A stretch of DNA of 64,000 bases from Pagrus major (taxonomy: Eukaryota > Chordata > Actinopteri > Spariformes > Sparidae). The notes under the pieces were generated by a model. It saw nothing but the letters and a program-made list of their open reading frames with translations. It ran no database searches and had not been told where the DNA came from. This document shows, in pieces, positions 15,951-28,053 of the stretch (positions are counted from its first letter, which is position 1; each line of letters starts with the position of its first letter). The translations under genes and the position numbers were made by a program. The stretch covers positions 25,294,671 to 25,358,670 of the forward strand of contig NC_133227.1 of NCBI RefSeq assembly GCF_040436345.1, in the 5' to 3' direction.

Positions 15951-16337
15951 AGAGACTTTAGTTTCCTCTCTTCTGGTGCGGAGGTAATGAGTGAAAAAGC
16001 GTGACATATGAGACATTCGTTGGATGGACAGGCTTAACATGCTGTGAATCAGCTCAGGCGTTCTTGCTAGGGTTTTGGCTCACGGCATGACCTTCGCAAC
16101 CTCTCTATGGCGTGGACGTCAGTTAAGGCGTGGTAGTTCGCTGACATGTGAAGATGGCGGATCCAAAGTACCTGAAGGGCACCGTATACTCGCCAACGCT
16201 GACGTCGGTCACTCAGTGTAGCGCCGGATGTGGACAAGCCTCTTGCGCCCCATTAAATCAAGTGACCAAATCCACAGGCGTCAGATCAGGTGCTTTCCGA
16301 TTGCAAAAAATCTACACAGAGGCCAAGGAAAAGCTCC

Positions 16338-16426
16338 TCCTTCGAGCCGGATTTGAACCAGCGACCTAAGGATAACTGCCTCTAAACACCTACAGTCCTC
16401 CGCTCTACCAACTGAGCTATCGAAGG
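16338..16426 (-). tRNA. trnay-gua: tRNA-Tyr (GTA), unit 3
   Basis: Consensus copy. Confidence 0.94.
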
Positions 16427-16829
16427 GAGCCCTCAGAGAGGGATCACAGAGAGCTACATGGACTGTAACATGGCAACGAGCCAGCTGGGTTATGTTACGC
16501 ACCCGCTGGCCTAACACTGGGACTTTCGTGAAGAGCTTGGTGGAGATTGACGTCGGCCACTATGTTCACCGGCGGACGTGGAACAGCTTTGACTTTTTCC
16601 CCCCGAACAAATCAAGCAATGAAACACACGGCTCTGAAAAAGATTGCCTTCAACTCTTTCTATTCTGAGCAGACGAGGACGACAGGCAGGGCCCTCTAGC
16701 CGGACGGGCCTGAACGATAAACGTAGCGAGCATCTGCTTTAAGTCAGATGAGAAACACAGTTTGAATGCGAGTTAAAGTGTGGTAGTTTGCTGACATGTG
16801 AAGACGGCAGATTAAAGGTACCTCAAGTG

Positions 16830-16911
16830 CGACGAGGATGGGATTCGAACCCACGCGTGCAGAGCACAATGGATTAGCAGTCCATCGCCTTAACCACTCG
16901 GCCACCTCGTC
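16830..16911 (-). tRNA. trnas-gcu: tRNA-Ser (GCT), unit 3
   Basis: Consensus copy. Confidence 0.94.
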
Positions 16912-17019
16912 TTGGAGCGCACGGACTGTTGGGGTGACCACGCGGCGTGTGATCATAAAAAAGCAAAGAAAGTTGGACCCAACTCAGGTCTGATAGCAGT
17001 GCCTTGCAGGAGCCTGCAA

Positions 17020-17092
17020 GGGGAATTAGCTCAAATGGTAGAGCGCTCGCTTAGCATGCGAGAGGTAGCGGGATCGATGCCCGCATTCTCCA
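17020..17092 (+). tRNA. trnaa-agc: tRNA-Ala (AGC), unit 4
   Basis: Consensus gene; first type B unit. Confidence 0.94.
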
Positions 17093-17479
17093 AGAGACTT
17101 TAGTTTCCTCTCTTCTGGTGCGGAGGTAATGAGTGAAAAAGCGTGACATATGAGACATTCGTTGGATGGACAGGCTTAACATGCTGTGAATCAGCTCAGG
17201 CGTTCTTGCTAGGGTTTTGGCTCACGGCATGACCTTCGCAACCTCTCTATGGCGTGGACGTCAGTTAAGGCGTGGTAGTTCGCTGACATGTGAAGATGGC
17301 GGATCAAAGGTACCTGAAGGGCACCGTATACTCGCCAACGCTGACGTCGGTCACTCAGTGTAGCGCCGGATGTGGACAAGCCTCTTGCGCCCCATTAAAT
17401 CAAGTGACCAAATCCACAGGCGTCAGATCAGGTGCTTTCCGATTGCAAAAAATCTACACAGAGGCCAAGGAAAAGCTCC

Positions 17480-17568
17480 TCCTTCGAGCCGGATTTGAAC
17501 CAGCGACCTAAGGATAACTGCCTCTAAACACCTACAGTCCTCCGCTCTACCAACTGAGCTATCGAAGG
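17480..17568 (-). tRNA. trnay-gua: tRNA-Tyr (GTA), unit 4
   Basis: Consensus copy; the 5' spacer carries the GGCGGATGTGG marker shared with unit 7. Confidence 0.94.
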
Positions 17569-17971
17569 GAGCCCTCAGAGAGGGATCACAGAGAGCTACA
17601 TGGACTGTAACATGGCAACGAGCCAGCTGGGTTATGTTACGCACCCGCTGGCCTAACACTGGGACTTTCGTGAAGAGCTTGGTGGAGATTGACGTCGGCC
17701 ACTATGTTCACCGGCGGATGTGGAACAGCTTTGACTTTTTCCCCCCGAACAAATCAAGCAATGAAACACACGGCTCTGAAAAAGATTGCCTTCAACTCTT
17801 TCTATTCTGAGCAGACGAGGACGACAGGCAGGGCCCTCTAGCCGGACGTGCCTGAACGATAAACGTAGCGAGCATCTGCTTTAAGTCAGATGAGAAACAC
17901 AGTTTGAATGCGAGTTAAAGTGTGGTAGTTTGCTGACATGTGAAGACGGCAGATTAAAGGTTCCTCAAGTG

Positions 17972-18053
17972 CGACGAGGATGGGATTCGAACCCACGCGT
18001 GCAGAGCACAATGGATTAGCAGTCCATCGCCTTAACCACTCGGCCACCTCGTC
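17972..18053 (-). tRNA. trnas-gcu: tRNA-Ser (GCT), unit 4
   Basis: Consensus gene; 3' flank reads GGTTCCTC instead of GGTACCTC on the plus strand, as after unit 7. Confidence 0.94.
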
Positions 18054-18161
18054 TTGGAGCGCACGGACTGTTGGGGTGACCACGCGGCGTGTGATCATAA
18101 AAAAGCAAAGAAAGTTGGACCCAACTCAGGTCTGATAGCAGTGCCTTGCAGGAGCCTGCAA

Positions 18162-18234
18162 GGGGAATTAGCTCAAATGGTAGAGCGCTCGCTTAGCATG
18201 CGAGAGGTAGCGGGATCGATGCCCGCATTCTCCA
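18162..18234 (+). tRNA. trnaa-agc: tRNA-Ala (AGC), unit 5
   Basis: Consensus gene, type B. Confidence 0.94.
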
Positions 18235-18621
18235 AGAGACTTTAGTTTCCTCTCTTCTGGTGCGGAGGTAATGAGTGAAAAAGCGTGACATATGAGACAT
18301 TCGTTGGATGGACAGGCTTAACATGCTGTGAATCAGCTCAGGCGTTCTTGCTAGGGTTTTGGCTCACGGCATGACCTTCGCAACCTCTCTATGGCGTGGA
18401 CGTCAGTTAAGGCGTGGTAGTTCGCTGACATGTGAAGATGGCGGATCAAAGGTACCTGAAGGGCACCGTATACTCGCCAACGCTGACGTCGGTCACTCAG
18501 TGTAGCGCCGGATGTGGACAAGCCTCTTGCGCCCCATTAAATCAAGTGACCAAATCCACAGGCGTCAGATCAGGTGCTTTCCGATTGCAAAAAATCTACA
18601 CAGAGGCCAAGGAAAAGCTCC

Positions 18622-18710
18622 TCCTTCGAGCCGGATTTGAACCAGCGACCTAAGGATAACTGCCTCTAAACACCTACAGTCCTCCGCTCTACCAACTGAG
18701 CTATCGAAGG
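18622..18710 (-). tRNA. trnay-gua: tRNA-Tyr (GTA), unit 5
   Basis: Consensus gene; 5' flank has GGATCTCAGAG, a marker shared with units 1, 8 and 13. Confidence 0.94.
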
Positions 18711-19113
18711 GAGCCCTCAGAGAGGGATCTCAGAGAGCTACATGGACTGTAACATGGCAACGAGCCAGCTGGGTTATGTTACGCACCCGCTGGCCTAACA
18801 CTGGGACTTTCGTGAAGAGCTTGGTGGAGATTGACGTCGGCCACTATGTTCACCGGCGGACGTGGAACAGCTTTGACTTTTTCCCCCCGAACAAATCAAG
18901 CAATGAAACACACGGCTCTGAAAAAGATTGCCTTCAACTCTTTCTATTCTGAGCAGACGAGGACGACAGGCAGGGCCCTCTAGCCGGACGTGCCTGAACG
19001 ATAAACGTAGCGAGCATCTGCTTTAAGTCAGATGAGAAACACAGTTTGAATGCGAGTTAAGGTGTGGTAGTTTGCTGACATGTGAAGACGGCAGATTAAA
19101 GGTACCTCAAGTG

Positions 19114-19195
19114 CGACGAGGATGGGATTCGAACCCACGCGTGCAGAGCACAATGGATTAGCAGTCCATCGCCTTAACCACTCGGCCACCTCGTC
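19114..19195 (-). tRNA. trnas-gcu: tRNA-Ser (GCT), unit 5
   Basis: Consensus copy. Confidence 0.94.
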
Positions 19196-19303
19196 TTGGA
19201 GCGCACGGACTGTTCGGGTGACCACGCGGCGTGTGATCATAATAAAGCAAAGAAAGTTGGACCCAACTCAGGTCTGATAGCAGTGCCTTGCAGGAGCCTG
19301 CAA

Positions 19304-19376
19304 GGGGAATTAGCTCAAATGGTAGAGCGCTCGCTTAGCATGCGAGAGGTAGCGGGATCGATGCCCGCATTCTCCA
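19304..19376 (+). tRNA. trnaa-agc: tRNA-Ala (AGC), unit 6
   Basis: Consensus gene, type A. Confidence 0.94.
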
Positions 19377-19763
19377 AGAGACTTTAGTTTCCTCTCTTCT
19401 GGTGCGGAGGTAATGAGTGAAAAAGCGTGACATATGAGACATTCGTTGGATGGACAGGCTTAACATGCTGTGAATCAGCTCAGGCGTTCTTGCTAGGGTT
19501 TTGGCTCACGGCATGACCTTCGCAACCTCTCTATGGCGTGGACGTCAGTTAAGGCGTGGTAGTTCGCTGACATGTGAAGATGGCGGATCCAAAGTACCTG
19601 AAGGGCACCGTATACTCGCCAACGCTGACGTCGGTCACTCAGTGTAGCGCCGGATGTGGACAAGCCTCTTGCGCCCCATTAAATCAAGTGACCAAATCCA
19701 CAGGCGTCAGATCAGGTGCTTTCCGATTGCAAAAAATCTACACAGAGGCCAAGGAAAAGCTCC

Positions 19764-19852
19764 TCCTTCGAGCCGGATTTGAACCAGCGACCTAAGGATA
19801 ACTGCCTCTAAACACCTACAGTCCTCCGCTCTACCAACTGAGCTATCGAAGG
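19764..19852 (-). tRNA. trnay-gua: tRNA-Tyr (GTA), unit 6
   Basis: Consensus copy. Confidence 0.94.
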
Positions 19853-20255
19853 GAGCCCTCAGAGAGGGATCACAGAGAGCTACATGGACTGTAACATGGC
19901 AACGAGCCAGCTGGGTTATGTTACGCACCCGCTGGCCTAACACTGGGACTTTCGTGAAGAGCTTGGTGGAGATTGACGTCGGCCACTATGTTCACCGGCG
20001 GACGTGGAACAGCTTTGACTTTTTCCCCCCGAACAAATCAAGCAATGAAACACACGGCTCTGAAAAAGATTGCCTTCAACTCTTTCTATTCTGAGCAGAC
20101 GAGGACGACAGGCAGGGCCCTCTAGCCGGACGTGCCTGAACGATAAACGTAGCGAGCATCTGCTTTAAGTCAGATGAGAAACACAGTTTGAATGCGAGTT
20201 AAGGTGTGGTAGTTTGCTGACATGTGAAGACGGCAGATTAAAGGTACCTCAAGTG

Positions 20256-20337
20256 CGACGAGGATGGGATTCGAACCCACGCGTGCAGAGCACAATGGAT
20301 TAGCAGTCCATCGCCTTAACCACTCGGCCACCTCGTC
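20256..20337 (-). tRNA. trnas-gcu: tRNA-Ser (GCT), unit 6
   Basis: Consensus copy. Confidence 0.94.
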
Positions 20338-20445
20338 TTGGAGCGCACGGACTGTTGGGGTGACCACGCGGCGTGTGATCATAAAAAAGCAAAGAAAGTT
20401 GGACCCAACTCAGGTCTGATAGCAGTGCCTTGCAGGAGCCTGCAA

Positions 20446-20518
20446 GGGGAATTAGCTCAAATGGTAGAGCGCTCGCTTAGCATGCGAGAGGTAGCGGGAT
20501 CGATGCCCGCATTCTCCA
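20446..20518 (+). tRNA. trnaa-agc: tRNA-Ala (AGC), unit 7
   Basis: Consensus gene, type B. Confidence 0.94.
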
Positions 20519-20905
20519 AGAGACTTTAGTTTCCTCTCTTCTGGTGCGGAGGTAATGAGTGAAAAAGCGTGACATATGAGACATTCGTTGGATGGACAGG
20601 CTTAACATGCTGTGAATCAGCTCAGGCGTTCTTGCTAGGGTTTTGGCTCACGGCATGACCTTCGCAACCTCTCTATGGCGTGGACGTCAGTTAAGGCGTG
20701 GTAGTTCGCTGACATGTGAAGATGGCGGATCAAAGGTACCTGAAGGGCACCGTATACTCGCCAACGCTGACGTCGGTCACTCAGTGTAGCGCCGGATGTG
20801 GACAAGCCTCTTGCGCCCCATTAAATCAAGTGACCAAATCCACAGGCGTCAGATCAGGTGCTTTCCGATTGCAAAAAATCTACACAGAGGCCAAGGAAAA
20901 GCTCC

Positions 20906-20994
20906 TCCTTCGAGCCGGATTTGAACCAGCGACCTAAGGATAACTGCCTCTAAACACCTACAGTCCTCCGCTCTACCAACTGAGCTATCGAAGG
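20906..20994 (-). tRNA. trnay-gua: tRNA-Tyr (GTA), unit 7
   Basis: Consensus gene; spacer marker GGCGGATGTGG as in unit 4. Confidence 0.94.
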
Positions 20995-21397
20995 GAGCCC
21001 TCAGAGAGGGATCACAGAGAGCTACATGGACTGTAACATGGCAACGAGCCAGCTGGGTTATGTTACGCACCCGCTGGCCTAACACTGGGACTTTCGTGAA
21101 GAGCTTGGTGGAGATTGACGTCGGCCACTATGTTCACCGGCGGATGTGGAACAGCTTTGACTTTTTCCCCCCGAACAAATCAAGCAATGAAACACACGGC
21201 TCTGAAAAAGATTGCCTTCAACTCTTTCTATTCTGAGCAGACGAGGACGACAGGCAGGGCCCTCTAGCCGGACGTGCCTGAACGATAAACGTAGCGAGCA
21301 TCTGCTTTAAGTCAGATGAGAAACACAGTTTGAATGCGAGTTAAAGTGTGGTAGTTTGCTGACATGTGAAGACGGCAGATTAAAGGTTCCTCAAGTG

Positions 21398-21479
21398 CGA
21401 CGAGGATGGGATTCGAACCCACGCGTGCAGAGCACAATGGATTAGCAGTCCATCGCCTTAACCACTCGGCCACCTCGTC
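21398..21479 (-). tRNA. trnas-gcu: tRNA-Ser (GCT), unit 7
   Basis: Consensus gene; GGTTCCTC marker as after unit 4. Confidence 0.94.
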
Positions 21480-21587
21480 TTGGAGCGCACGGACTGTTGG
21501 GGTGACCACGCGGCGTGTGATCATAAAAAAGCAAAGAAAGTTGGACCCAACTCAGGTCTGATAGCAGTGCCTTGCAGGAGCCTGCAA

Positions 21588-21660
21588 GGGGAATTAGCTC
21601 AAATGGTAGAGCGCTTGCTTAGCATGCGAGAGGTAGCGGGATCGATGCCCGCATTCTCCA
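21588..21660 (+). tRNA. trnaa-agc: tRNA-Ala (AGC), unit 8, anticodon-stem variant
   Basis: CTCGC of the anticodon stem reads CTTGC, replacing a C-G pair by a T-G wobble. The fold should survive. Confidence 0.92.
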
Positions 21661-22047
21661 AGAGACTTTAGTTTCCTCTCTTCTGGTGCGGAGGTAATGA
21701 GTGAAAAAGCGTGACATATGAGACATTCGTTGGATGGACAGGCTTAACATGCTGTGAATCAGCTCAGGCGTTCTTGCTAGGGTTTTGGCTCACGGCATGA
21801 CCTTCGCAACCTCTCTATGGCGTGGACGTCAGTTAAGGCGTGGTAGTTCGCTGACATGTGAAGATGGCGGATCAAAGGTACCTGAAGGGCACCGTATACT
21901 CGCCAACGCTGACGTCGGTCACTCAGTGTAGCGCCGGATGTGGACAAGCCTCTTGCGCCCCATTAAATCAAGTGACCAAATCCACAGGCGTCAGATCAGG
22001 TGCTTTCCGATTGCAAAAAATCTACACAGAGGCCAAGGAAAAGCTCC

Positions 22048-22136
22048 TCCTTCGAGCCGGATTTGAACCAGCGACCTAAGGATAACTGCCTCTAAACACC
22101 TACAGTCCTCCGCTCTACCAACTGAGCTATCGAAGG
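22048..22136 (-). tRNA. trnay-gua: tRNA-Tyr (GTA), unit 8
   Basis: Consensus gene; GGATCTCAGAG flank marker. Confidence 0.94.
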
Positions 22137-22539
22137 GAGCCCTCAGAGAGGGATCTCAGAGAGCTACATGGACTGTAACATGGCAACGAGCCAGCTGGGT
22201 TATGTTACGCACCCGCTGGCCTAACACTGGGACTTTCGTGAAGAGCTTGGTGGAGATTGACGTCGGCCACTATGTTCACCGGCGGACGTGGAACAGCTTT
22301 GACTTTTTCCCCCCGAACAAATCAAGCAATGAAACACACGGCTCTGAAAAAGATTGCCTTCAACTCTTTCTATTCTGAGCAGACGAGGACGACAGGCAGG
22401 GCCCTCTAGCCGGACGTGCCTGAACGATAAACGTAGCGAGCATCTGCTTTAAGTCAGATGAGAAACACAGTTTGAATGCGAGTTAAGGTGTGGTAGTTTG
22501 CTGACATGTGAAGACGGCAGATTAAAGGTACCTCAAGTG

Positions 22540-22621
22540 CGACGAGGATGGGATTCGAACCCACGCGTGCAGAGCACAATGGATTAGCAGTCCATCGCCT
22601 TAACCACTCGGCCACCTCGTC
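22540..22621 (-). tRNA. trnas-gcu: tRNA-Ser (GCT), unit 8
   Basis: Consensus copy. Confidence 0.94.
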
Positions 22622-22729
22622 TTGGAGCGCACGGACTGTTCGGGTGACCACGCGGCGTGTGATCATAATAAAGCAAAGAAAGTTGGACCCAACTCAGGTC
22701 TGATAGCAGTGCCTTGCAGGAGCCTGCAA

Positions 22730-22802
22730 GGGGAATTAGCTCAAATGGTAGAGCGCTCGCTTAGCATGCGAGAGGTAGCGGGATCGATGCCCGCATTCTC
22801 CA
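22730..22802 (+). tRNA. trnaa-agc: tRNA-Ala (AGC), unit 9
   Basis: Consensus gene, type A. Confidence 0.94.
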
Positions 22803-23189
22803 AGAGACTTTAGTTTCCTCTCTTCTGGTGCGGAGGTAATGAGTGAAAAAGCGTGACATATGAGACATTCGTTGGATGGACAGGCTTAACATGCTGTGAA
22901 TCAGCTCAGGCGTTCTTGCTAGGGTTTTGGCTCACGGCATGACCTTCGCAACCTCTCTATGGCGTGGACGTCAGTTAAGGCGTGGTAGTTCGCTGACATG
23001 TGAAGATGGCGGATCCAAAGTACCTGAAGGGCACCGTATACTCGCCAACGCTGACGTCGGTCACTCAGTGTAGCGCCGGATGTGGACAAGCCTCTTGCGC
23101 CCCATTAAATCAAGTGACCAAATCCACAGGCGTCAGATCAGGTGCTTTCCGATTGCAAAAAATCTACACAGAGGCCAAGGAAAAGCTCC

Positions 23190-23278
23190 TCCTTCGAGCC
23201 GGATTTGAACCAGCGACCTAAGGATAACTGCCTCTAAACACCTACAGTCCTCCGCTCTACCAACTGAGCTATCGAAGG
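23190..23278 (-). tRNA. trnay-gua: tRNA-Tyr (GTA), unit 9
   Basis: Consensus copy. Confidence 0.94.
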
Positions 23279-23681
23279 GAGCCCTCAGAGAGGGATCACA
23301 GAGAGCTACATGGACTGTAACATGGCAACGAGCCAGCTGGGTTATGTTACGCACCCGCTGGCCTAACACTGGGACTTTCGTGAAGAGCTTGGTGGAGATT
23401 GACGTCGGCCACTATGTTCACCGGCGGACGTGGAACAGCTTTGACTTTTTCCCCCCGAACAAATCAAGCAATGAAACACACGGCTCTGAAAAAGATTGCC
23501 TTCAACTCTTTCTATTCTGAGCAGACGAGGACGACAGGCAGGGCCCTCTAGCCGGACGTGCCTGAACGATAAACGTAGCGAGCATCTGCTTTAAGTCAGA
23601 TGAGAAACACAGTTTGAATGCGAGTTAAGGTGTGGTAGTTTGCTGACATGTGAAGACGGCAGATTAAAGGTACCTCAAGTG

Positions 23682-23763
23682 CGACGAGGATGGGATTCGA
23701 ACCCACGCGTGCAGAGCACAATGGATTAGCAGTCCATCGCCTTAACCACTCGGCCACCTCGTC
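23682..23763 (-). tRNA. trnas-gcu: tRNA-Ser (GCT), unit 9
   Basis: Consensus copy. Confidence 0.94.
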
Positions 23764-23871
23764 TTGGAGCGCACGGACTGTTCGGGTGACCACGCGGCGT
23801 GTGATCATAATAAAGCAAAGAAAGTTGGACCCAACTCAGGTCTGATAGCAGTGCCTTGCAGGAGCCTGCAA

Positions 23872-23944
23872 GGGGAATTAGCTCAAATGGTAGAGCGCTC
23901 GCTTAGCATGCGAGAGGTAGCGGGATCGATGCCCGCATTCTCCA
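23872..23944 (+). tRNA. trnaa-agc: tRNA-Ala (AGC), unit 10
   Basis: Consensus gene, type A. Confidence 0.94.
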
Positions 23945-24331
23945 AGAGACTTTAGTTTCCTCTCTTCTGGTGCGGAGGTAATGAGTGAAAAAGCGTGACA
24001 TATGAGACATTCGTTGGATGGACAGGCTTAACATGCTGTGAATCAGCTCAGGCGTTCTTGCTAGGGTTTTGGCTCACGGCATGACCTTCGCAACCTCTCT
24101 ATGGCGTGGACGTCAGTTAAGGCGTGGTAGTTCGCTGACATGTGAAGATGGCGGATCCAAAGTACCTGAAGGGCACCGTATACTCGCCAACGCTGACGTC
24201 GGTCACTCAGTGTAGCGCCGGATGTGGACAAGCCTCTTGCGCCCCATTAAATCAAGTGACCAAATCCACAGGCGTCAGATCAGGTGCTTTCCGATTGCAA
24301 AAAATCTACACAGAGGCCAAGGAAAAGCTCC

Positions 24332-24420
24332 TCCTTCGAGCCGGATTTGAACCAGCGACCTAAGGATAACTGCCTCTAAACACCTACAGTCCTCCGCTCT
24401 ACCAACTGAGCTATCGAAGG
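24332..24420 (-). tRNA. trnay-gua: tRNA-Tyr (GTA), unit 10
   Basis: Consensus copy. Confidence 0.94.
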
Positions 24421-24823
24421 GAGCCCTCAGAGAGGGATCACAGAGAGCTACATGGACTGTAACATGGCAACGAGCCAGCTGGGTTATGTTACGCACCCGC
24501 TGGCCTAACACTGGGACTTTCGTGAAGAGCTTGGTGGAGATTGACGTCGGCCACTATGTTCACCGGCGGACGTGGAACAGCTTTGACTTTTTCCCCCCGA
24601 ACAAATCAAGCAATGAAACACACGGCTCTGAAAAAGATTGCCTTCAACTCTTTCTATTCTGAGCAGACGAGGACGACAGGCAGGGCCCTCTAGCCGGACG
24701 TGCCTGAACGATAAACGTAGCGAGCATCTGCTTTAAGTCAGATGAGAAACACAGTTTGAATGCGAGTTAAGGTGTGGTAGTTTGCTGACATGTGAAGACG
24801 GCAGATTAAAGGTACCTCAAGTG

Positions 24824-24904
24824 CGACGAGGATGGGATTCGAACCCACGCGTGCAGAGCACAATGGATTAGCAGTCCATCGCCTTAACCACTCGGCCGCT
24901 CGTC
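24824..24904 (-). tRNA. trnas-gcu: tRNA-Ser (GCT), unit 10, 81-nt variant
   Basis: The 5' end reads GACGAGCGGCC instead of GACGAGGTGGCC: one base is lost and the seventh acceptor base changes from G to C. That breaks the last acceptor pair and shortens the acceptor/D-arm linker. Probably a weakened gene or an early pseudogene. Confidence 0.78.
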
Positions 24905-25012
24905 TTGGAGCGCACGGACTGTTCGGGTGACCACGCGGCGTGTGATCATAATAAAGCAAAGAAAGTTGGACCCAACTCAGGTCTGATAGCAGTGCCTTGC
25001 AGGAGCCTGCAA

Positions 25013-25085
25013 GGGGAATTAGCTCAAATGGTAGAGCGCTCGCTTAGCATGCGAGAGGTAGCGGGATCGATGCCCGCATTCTCCA
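25013..25085 (+). tRNA. trnaa-agc: tRNA-Ala (AGC), unit 11
   Basis: Consensus gene, type A. Confidence 0.94.
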
Positions 25086-25472
25086 AGAGACTTTAGTTTC
25101 CTCTCTTCTGGTGCGGAGGTAATGAGTGAAAAAGCGTGACATATGAGACATTCGTTGGATGGACAGGCTTAACATGCTGTGAATCAGCTCAGGCGTTCTT
25201 GCTAGGGTTTTGGCTCACGGCATGACCTTCGCAACCTCTCTATGGCGTGGACGTCAGTTAAGGCGTGGTAGTTCGCTGACATGTGAAGATGGCGGATCCA
25301 AAGTACCTGAAGGGCACCGTATACTCGCCAACGCTGACGTCGGTCACTCAGTGTAGCGCCGGATGTGGACAAGCCTCTTGCGCCCCATTAAATCAAGTGA
25401 CCAAATCCACAGGCGTCAGATCAGGTGCTTTCCGATTGCAAAAAATCTACACAGAGGCCAAGGAAAAGCTCC

Positions 25473-25561
25473 TCCTTCGAGCCGGATTTGAACCAGCGAC
25501 CTAAGGATAACTGCCTCTAAACACCTACAGTCCTCCGCTCTACCAACTGAGCTATCGAAGG
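25473..25561 (-). tRNA. trnay-gua: tRNA-Tyr (GTA), unit 11
   Basis: Consensus copy. Confidence 0.94.
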
Positions 25562-25964
25562 GAGCCCTCAGAGAGGGATCACAGAGAGCTACATGGACTG
25601 TAACATGGCAACGAGCCAGCTGGGTTATGTTACGCACCCGCTGGCCTAACACTGGGACTTTCGTGAAGAGCTTGGTGGAGATTGACGTCGGCCACTATGT
25701 TCACCGGCGGACGTGGAACAGCTTTGACTTTTTCCCCCCGAACAAATCAAGCAATGAAACACACGGCTCTGAAAAAGATTGCCTTCAACTCTTTCTATTC
25801 TGAGCAGACGAGGACGACAGGCAGGGCCCTCTAGCCGGACGTGCCTGAACGATAAACGTAGCGAGCATCTGCTTTAAGTCAGATGAGAAACACAGTTTGA
25901 ATGCGAGTTAAGGTGTGGTAGTTTGCTGACATGTGAAGACGGCAGATTAAAGGTACCTCAAGTG

Positions 25965-26045
25965 CGACGAGGATGGGATTCGAACCCACGCGTGCAGAGC
26001 ACAATGGATTAGCAGTCCATCGCCTTAACCACTCGGCCGCTCGTC
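25965..26045 (-). tRNA. trnas-gcu: tRNA-Ser (GCT), unit 11, 81-nt variant
   Basis: Same acceptor/linker change as the unit 10 copy. Confidence 0.78.
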
Positions 26046-26153
26046 TTGGAGCGCACGGACTGTTCGGGTGACCACGCGGCGTGTGATCATAATAAAGCAA
26101 AGAAAGTTGGACCCAACTCAGGTCTGATAGCAGTGCCTTGCAGGAGCCTGCAA

Positions 26154-26226
26154 GGGGAATTAGCTCAAATGGTAGAGCGCTCGCTTAGCATGCGAGAGGT
26201 AGCGGGATCGATGCCCGCATTCTCCA
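26154..26226 (+). tRNA. trnaa-agc: tRNA-Ala (AGC), unit 12
   Basis: Consensus gene, type A. Confidence 0.94.
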
Positions 26227-26613
26227 AGAGACTTTAGTTTCCTCTCTTCTGGTGCGGAGGTAATGAGTGAAAAAGCGTGACATATGAGACATTCGTTGGA
26301 TGGACAGGCTTAACATGCTGTGAATCAGCTCAGGCGTTCTTGCTAGGGTTTTGGCTCACGGCATGACCTTCGCAACCTCTCTATGGCGTGGACGTCAGTT
26401 AAGGCGTGGTAGTTCGCTGACATGTGAAGATGGCGGATCCAAAGTACCTGAAGGGCACCGTATACTCGCCAACGCTGACGTCGGTCACTCAGTGTAGCGC
26501 CGGATGTGGACAAGCCTCTTGCGCCCCATTAAATCAAGTGACCAAATCCACAGGCGTCAGATCAGGTGCTTTCCGATTGCAAAAAATCTACACAGAGGCC
26601 AAGGAAAAGCTCC

Positions 26614-26702
26614 TCCTTCGAGCCGGATTTGAACCAGCGACCTAAGGATAACTGCCTCTAAACACCTACAGTCCTCCGCTCTACCAACTGAGCTATCAAA
26701 GG
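26614..26702 (-). tRNA. trnay-gua: tRNA-Tyr (GTA), unit 12, acceptor variant
   Basis: The 5' strand reads CCTTTGA for CCTTCGA, giving a U-G wobble at the fifth acceptor pair; it should still fold. Confidence 0.92.
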
Positions 26703-27105
26703 GAGCCCTCAGAGAGGGATCACAGAGAGCTACATGGACTGTAACATGGCAACGAGCCAGCTGGGTTATGTTACGCACCCGCTGGCCTAACACTGGGACT
26801 TTCGTGAAGAGCTTGGTGGAGATTGACGTCGGCCACTATGTTCACCGGCGGACGTGGAACAGCTTTGACTTTTTCCCCCCGAACAAATCAAGCAATGAAA
26901 CACACGGCTCTGAAAAAGATTGCCTTCAACTCTTTCTATTCTGAGCAGACGAGGACGACAGGCAGGGCCCTCTAGCCGGACGTGCCTGAACGATAAACGT
27001 AGCGAGCATCTGCTTTAAGTCAGATGAGAAACACAGTTTGAATGCGAGTTAAGGTGTGGTAGTTTGCTGACATGTGAAGACGGCAGATTAAAGGTACCTC
27101 AAGTG

Positions 27106-27151
27106 CGACGAGGATGGGATTCGAACCCACGCGTGCAGAGCACAATGGATT
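27106..27151 (-). pseudogene. partial tRNA-Ser (GCT), 3' 46 nt, unit 12
   Basis: Sequence matches tRNA-Ser from its 3' end to the anticodon-arm region, then jumps back to the GAGCAGACGAGG word of the upstream spacer, starting a 209-bp direct duplication. An intact Ser follows. Confidence 0.92.
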
Positions 27152-27314
27152 GAGCAGACGAGGACGACAGGCAGGGCCCTCTAGCCGGACGTGCCTGAAC
27201 GATAAACGTAGCGAGCATCTGCTTTAAGTCAGATGAGAAACACAGTTTGAATGCGAGTTAAAGTGTGGTAGTTTGCTGACATGTGAAGACGGCAGATTAA
27301 AGGTACCTCAAGTG

Positions 27315-27396
27315 CGACGAGGATGGGATTCGAACCCACGCGTGCAGAGCACAATGGATTAGCAGTCCATCGCCTTAACCACTCGGCCACCTCGTC
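27315..27396 (-). tRNA. trnas-gcu: tRNA-Ser (GCT), unit 12
   Basis: Intact copy in the second half of the 209-bp duplication. Confidence 0.94.
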
Positions 27397-27504
27397 TTGG
27401 AGCGCACGGACTGTTGGGGTGACCACGCGGCGTGTGATCATAAAAAAGCAAAGAAAGTTGGACCCAACTCAGGTCTGATAGCAGTGCCTTGCAGGAGCCT
27501 GCAA

Positions 27505-27577
27505 GGGGAATTAGCTCAAATGGTAGAGCGCTCGCTTAGCATGCGAGAGGTAGCGGGATCGATGCCCGCATTCTCCA
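27505..27577 (+). tRNA. trnaa-agc: tRNA-Ala (AGC), unit 13
   Basis: Consensus gene, type B. Confidence 0.94.
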
Positions 27578-27964
27578 AGAGACTTTAGTTTCCTCTCTTC
27601 TGGTGCGGAGGTAATGAGTGAAAAAGCGTGACATATGAGACATTCGTTGGATGGACAGGCTTAACATGCTGTGAATCAGCTCAGGCGTTCTTGCTAGGGT
27701 TTTGGCTCACGGCATGACCTTCGCAACCTCTCTATGGCGTGGACGTCAGTTAAGGCGTGGTAGTTCGCTGACATGTGAAGATGGCGGATCAAAGGTACCT
27801 GAAGGGCACCGTATACTCGCCAACGCTGACGTCGGTCACTCAGTGTAGCGCCGGATGTGGACAAGCCTCTTGCGCCCCATTAAATCAAGTGACCAAATCC
27901 ACAGGCGTCAGATCAGGTGCTTTCCGATTGCAAAAAATCTACACAGAGGCCAAGGAAAAGCTCC

Positions 27965-28053
27965 TCCTTCGAGCCGGATTTGAACCAGCGACCTAAGGAT
28001 AACTGCCTCTAAACACCTACAGTCCTCCGCTCTACCAACTGAGCTATCGAAGG
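27965..28053 (-). tRNA. trnay-gua: tRNA-Tyr (GTA), unit 13
   Basis: Consensus gene; GGATCTCAGAG flank marker. Confidence 0.94.
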